Shown here: piece after piece, positions 62,261 to 64,000 of the stretch
Position numbering within the stretch: position 1 is the first letter of the stretch
How the letters are laid out: each line of letters starts with the position of its first letter
Source of the DNA: Salinimicrobium nanhaiense
GTDB taxonomy: Bacteria > Bacteroidota > Bacteroidia > Flavobacteriales > Flavobacteriaceae
DNA length: 64,000 nt
Direction: 5' to 3'
Assembly: GCA_012038135.1 (NCBI GenBank)
Contig: JAAVJQ010000009.1
Span: forward strand, 1 to 64,000
Notes under the pieces: generated by a model
Databases searched by the model: none
The model's input: only the letters and a program-made list of their open reading frames with translations
Told to the model about the DNA's origin: nothing
Position numbers and translations under genes: made by a program

Positions 62261-62581
62261 ATGAGAAATGAAGAATTAGTTAAAGGGATGTCGAACTGTG
62301 TGAATCACTGCAACTGGTGCGCTGACGCTTGTTTAAATGAAGAAAACCTAAAGGATATGGTTGAGTGCATAAGACTAGACAAAGCTTGTGCAGCAGTATG
62401 CAGGGCATTAAATGACATTCTTGTTACAGAATACAAAGATATTCAAAAATTGGTGGATTACTGTATTGAAATGTGCGAAAGATGTGCGGAAGAGTGCGAA
62501 AAATTCGATTCCAAGCACTGTAAAGACTGCGCAGAAGTCTGCAGGGAATGTGCTAAAAATCTCCGAAATTTCACAGCTTAA
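62261..62581 (+). CDS. Cys-rich four-helix-bundle copper-binding protein (Csp/DUF326 type)
   Basis: 106 residues with 15 Cys placed in helical heptads: CVNHCNWCADAC, CIRLDKACAAVC, CIEMCERCAEEC, CKDCAEVCREC. This is the copper-storage Csp pattern in which Cys line the inside of a four-helix bundle and bind many Cu(I). No signal peptide, so cytosolic (Csp3-like). It lies in the accessory segment between the tRNA and the conjugation genes, a usual place for metal-resistance cargo. Hairpin 62603-62630 (GAAAGGCT/AGCCTTTC) follows. Confidence 0.9.
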   Translation: MRNEELVKGMSNCVNHCNWCADACLNEENLKDMVECIRLDKACAAVCRALNDILVTEYKDIQKLVDYCIEMCERCAEECEKFDSKHCKDCAEVCRECAKNLRNFTA

Positions 62582-62630
62582 TTCTTGTAAACTCAGACTA
62601 TTGAAAGGCTGCTAAAAAAAGTAGCCTTTC

Positions 62631-63084
62631 TCCTCTACCATTGTTTCTGCTACAGAAACTTTTTTTGAACTGGAGTACTTCGACAATTTGAAATCCTTGT
62701 TTGATCCCGGTACACTGCTACAATTCAATTTAGGATACTCAGTCCCAGGCTTAGGATTCAAAAGTTTAGCTTTCACCACTTTTTTATGTATCGCAATGTT
62801 GCCTTCCTTCCGACAACTATTCCCGAAACTCCGATTCTGTATATCCCACCTCTTGAATGTTTTTACATTCTATTTATAACTATAAAAAAATTAAAAATAT
62901 TCTTTTTTCTTAAAACATTCATAAAACCATAAGATCTAATGAATTATATATAAAATGAAGCCTTCCTAACTGCATATTATGTAATTTTAATTTGGAAGTT
63001 GATCTAATTGCTAGGTTCATAGCAGCCAATTTGATATAAAAGTAAGATAAAAACAGTACTGAATTAGATTGTGTGTTAACTTAA
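62631..63084. other. AT-rich gap without a recognisable gene
   Basis: An open frame of 63 codons at 62688-62879 has no ATG start and no recognisable content, so I do not call it. The deletion or insertion break that truncated the conjugation operon probably lies in this stretch. Confidence 0.5.
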
Positions 63085-63288
63085 GAGTTCCATTTAGCCG
63101 GGTCAAAAAGTAAAAATAGAAGTCTGGAAATTAATACCAATTTTTGGACGAACCTTTTCGGTACTGACGTGGGTGGTCATTTTTTTGCCCCAGTAGTTGA
63201 ACTGGGATCCATCGGGTTTATCTTTTTTCTAAAGTTTAAACTTTACAGGCGGGCAACTTCTTTTACACTAAGACTTTTTACATCATGA
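63085..63288 (+). pseudogene. 3' fragment of a conjugation gene, probably traJ
   Basis: A frame open from the TAA at 63082 to TGA at 63286-63288, overlapping traK by ATGA, reads NTNFWTNLFGTDVGGHFF, then APVVELGSIGFIFFLKFKLY and RRATSFTLRLFTS. It has a membrane segment and no ATG, so it is the C-terminal end of a longer gene. In Bacteroidota elements the gene before traK is traJ, a polytopic membrane protein; I assign it by position, not by similarity. Confidence 0.55.
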
Positions 63289-63899
63289 AAACACCTTATC
63301 AAAATATATATTCCGTGTTAAAGCTAAACAGGTTTGTAGTTATTGCTGTAGTTATTTGCGCATTCTCTTCGAGCATCTTTTCGGGATGGACAGCATTTTC
63401 AATTCATAAAAGAGCACTGAACAGTGCCTTTGCGGTTAATACAAACGGCGAGGTAATTCCGTTACAACTGGTTTCCCAAAAAGAAAACTTCAGGGTGGAA
63501 GCACTGGCACATTTAGAGTTATTTCACAATTACTTCTATAACATCGATGCCAGTAATTATGAGAAAAATCTTAAAAAAGCACTTTGGCTGGGAAATAGTT
63601 CTGTCGATAATCTATACCGTCAGAAGAAAGCTGATGGTGTTTACAATAGATTAATTCAATATTCCCTGGTTCAAAAGGTACTTAGTATAAACTCTGAAGT
63701 AGAGGAACAAGAAGAAAAGTACAGCTTTAAAACCATTATAATTTTTGAAATCAACCGCGGATCCGTGATCGATACATATGAGCTGGTTTCCACAGGAAAT
63801 CTGCTCACTGTAGATCGAAATTTTCCCAACAACCCACACGGGTTGCTTATCACAAACTACTTTGAAAATACCTTAAAGAAACTAACTAATGAAAATTGA
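63285..63899 (+). CDS. traK: Conjugative transposon protein TraK
   Basis: 204 residues, the normal length. One N-terminal membrane helix (FVVIAVVICAFSSSIFSGW), then a periplasmic domain (EALAHLELFHNYFYNIDASNYEKN, ALWLGNSSVDNLY) typical of the VirB8-like TraK of Bacteroidota type IV secretion. It overlaps the fragment upstream and traM downstream. Confidence 0.93.
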   Translation: MKTPYQNIYSVLKLNRFVVIAVVICAFSSSIFSGWTAFSIHKRALNSAFAVNTNGEVIPLQLVSQKENFRVEALAHLELFHNYFYNIDASNYEKNLKKALWLGNSSVDNLYRQKKADGVYNRLIQYSLVQKVLSINSEVEEQEEKYSFKTIIIFEINRGSVIDTYELVSTGNLLTVDRNFPNNPHGLLITNYFENTLKKLTNEN

Positions 63900-64000
63900 G
63901 AAGAACAAAATAGTGTTTGGGGCTGTTATGGCAATAATACTCCTATTTCTAATTTCCTATTCGCTAATGATTCTAGGCGATGACGAAGGTGAAAGCCAAA
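63889..64000 (+). CDS. traM: Conjugative transposon protein TraM, 5' part
   Basis: The visible 37 residues (MKIEKNKIVFGAVMAIILLF, then LISYSLMILGDDEGESQ) are a short cytosolic lead and one membrane helix, as in TraM (VirB10-like). Starts 11 bases before the traK stop. The gene runs off the window. Confidence 0.85.
   Translation, partial: MKIEKNKIVFGAVMAIILLFLISYSLMILGDDEGESQ

Noticed and set aside
62688..62879. 63-codon frame between the Csp gene and traK
   Set aside because: Begins without ATG, has no recognisable domain and lies in AT-rich DNA with many stops.

Overview
The window looks like the chromosome of a marine or soil member of the Flavobacteriaceae (Bacteroidota), close in gene content to Gramella/Salegentibacter/Salinimicrobium-type genomes; the genus is not determined. 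Support comes from a type IX secretion (T9SS) adhesin with a type B C-terminal domain next to PorP/SprF and PorE-like genes, DUF4290 beside murA, many lipoproteins, and promoters of the Bacteroidota type (TTG, about 19-22 bases, TAnnTTTG) upstream of rpsA, a tRNA, the HU gene and a DEAD-box helicase gene. Shine-Dalgarno-like sites are weak.

Layout. 1-4.5 kb: 3' part of a repeat-rich T9SS adhesin, PorP/SprF, and a PorE-like TPR/propeller/OmpA protein. 4.5-6.1 kb: two CAP-domain lipoproteins separated by a MITE-like element with a perfect 5-bp target duplication. 6.2-9.0 kb: pyrR-pyrB-small protein-rnz operon. 9.1-20.7 kb: unrelated envelope and metabolic genes, including a degenerate lipid-kinase/DUF389 fusion, a secreted kinase-like protein, methylglyoxal synthase, an amidohydrolase, an S9 peptidase and an MFS transporter. 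20.7-22 kb: a decayed stretch with scraps of a GMC oxidoreductase and an alpha/beta hydrolase. 22-25.6 kb: L,D-transpeptidase, LptA-like protein, pentapeptide protein, RhlE. 25.6-26.2 kb: intergenic repeats. 26.3-34.4 kb: short-chain dehydrogenase, macrodomain protein, medium-chain reductase, rpsA, cmk, lon. 34.6-37.6 kb: ECF sigma factor operon with a membrane protein and two exported beta-repeat proteins. 37.7-44 kb: UMF1 transporter, M48 protease, hydrolase, two msrB genes, a collagen-like lipoprotein, lpdA. 44-44.6 kb: duplicated lpdA tail around a frameshifted small gene. 44.6-61.5 kb: AAA+/VWA pair, an ATP-pyrophosphatase, aroQ, two outer-membrane proteins, xerD, aldo-keto reductase, hpf, murA, recQ, fmt, HU, yqgE and others. 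61.65 kb: tRNA-Met(CAT). 61.75-64 kb: AT-rich accessory DNA with a Cys-rich Csp-type protein, then a 5'-truncated Bacteroidota conjugation operon (fragment of an upstream tra gene, traK, start of traM).

How it fits together. Most of the window is ordinary core chromosome: pyrimidine synthesis control, translation (rpsA, fmt, hpf), protein quality control (lon, M48 protease, MsrB), cell-wall synthesis (murA, L,D-transpeptidase) and outer-membrane/secretion functions. The accessory features are the MITE, several intergenic hairpin families, an unusual set of heptanucleotide tandem repeats at about ten intergenic sites, the duplicated lpdA tail, and the conjugative-element end next to the tRNA. 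MurA carries Asp where most bacteria have the fosfomycin-sensitive Cys. I did not find a clear new defence or biosynthetic system. The most original candidates are the kinase-fold fusion with DUF389, the secreted GDWDRH kinase-like protein, and the heptamer repeats.
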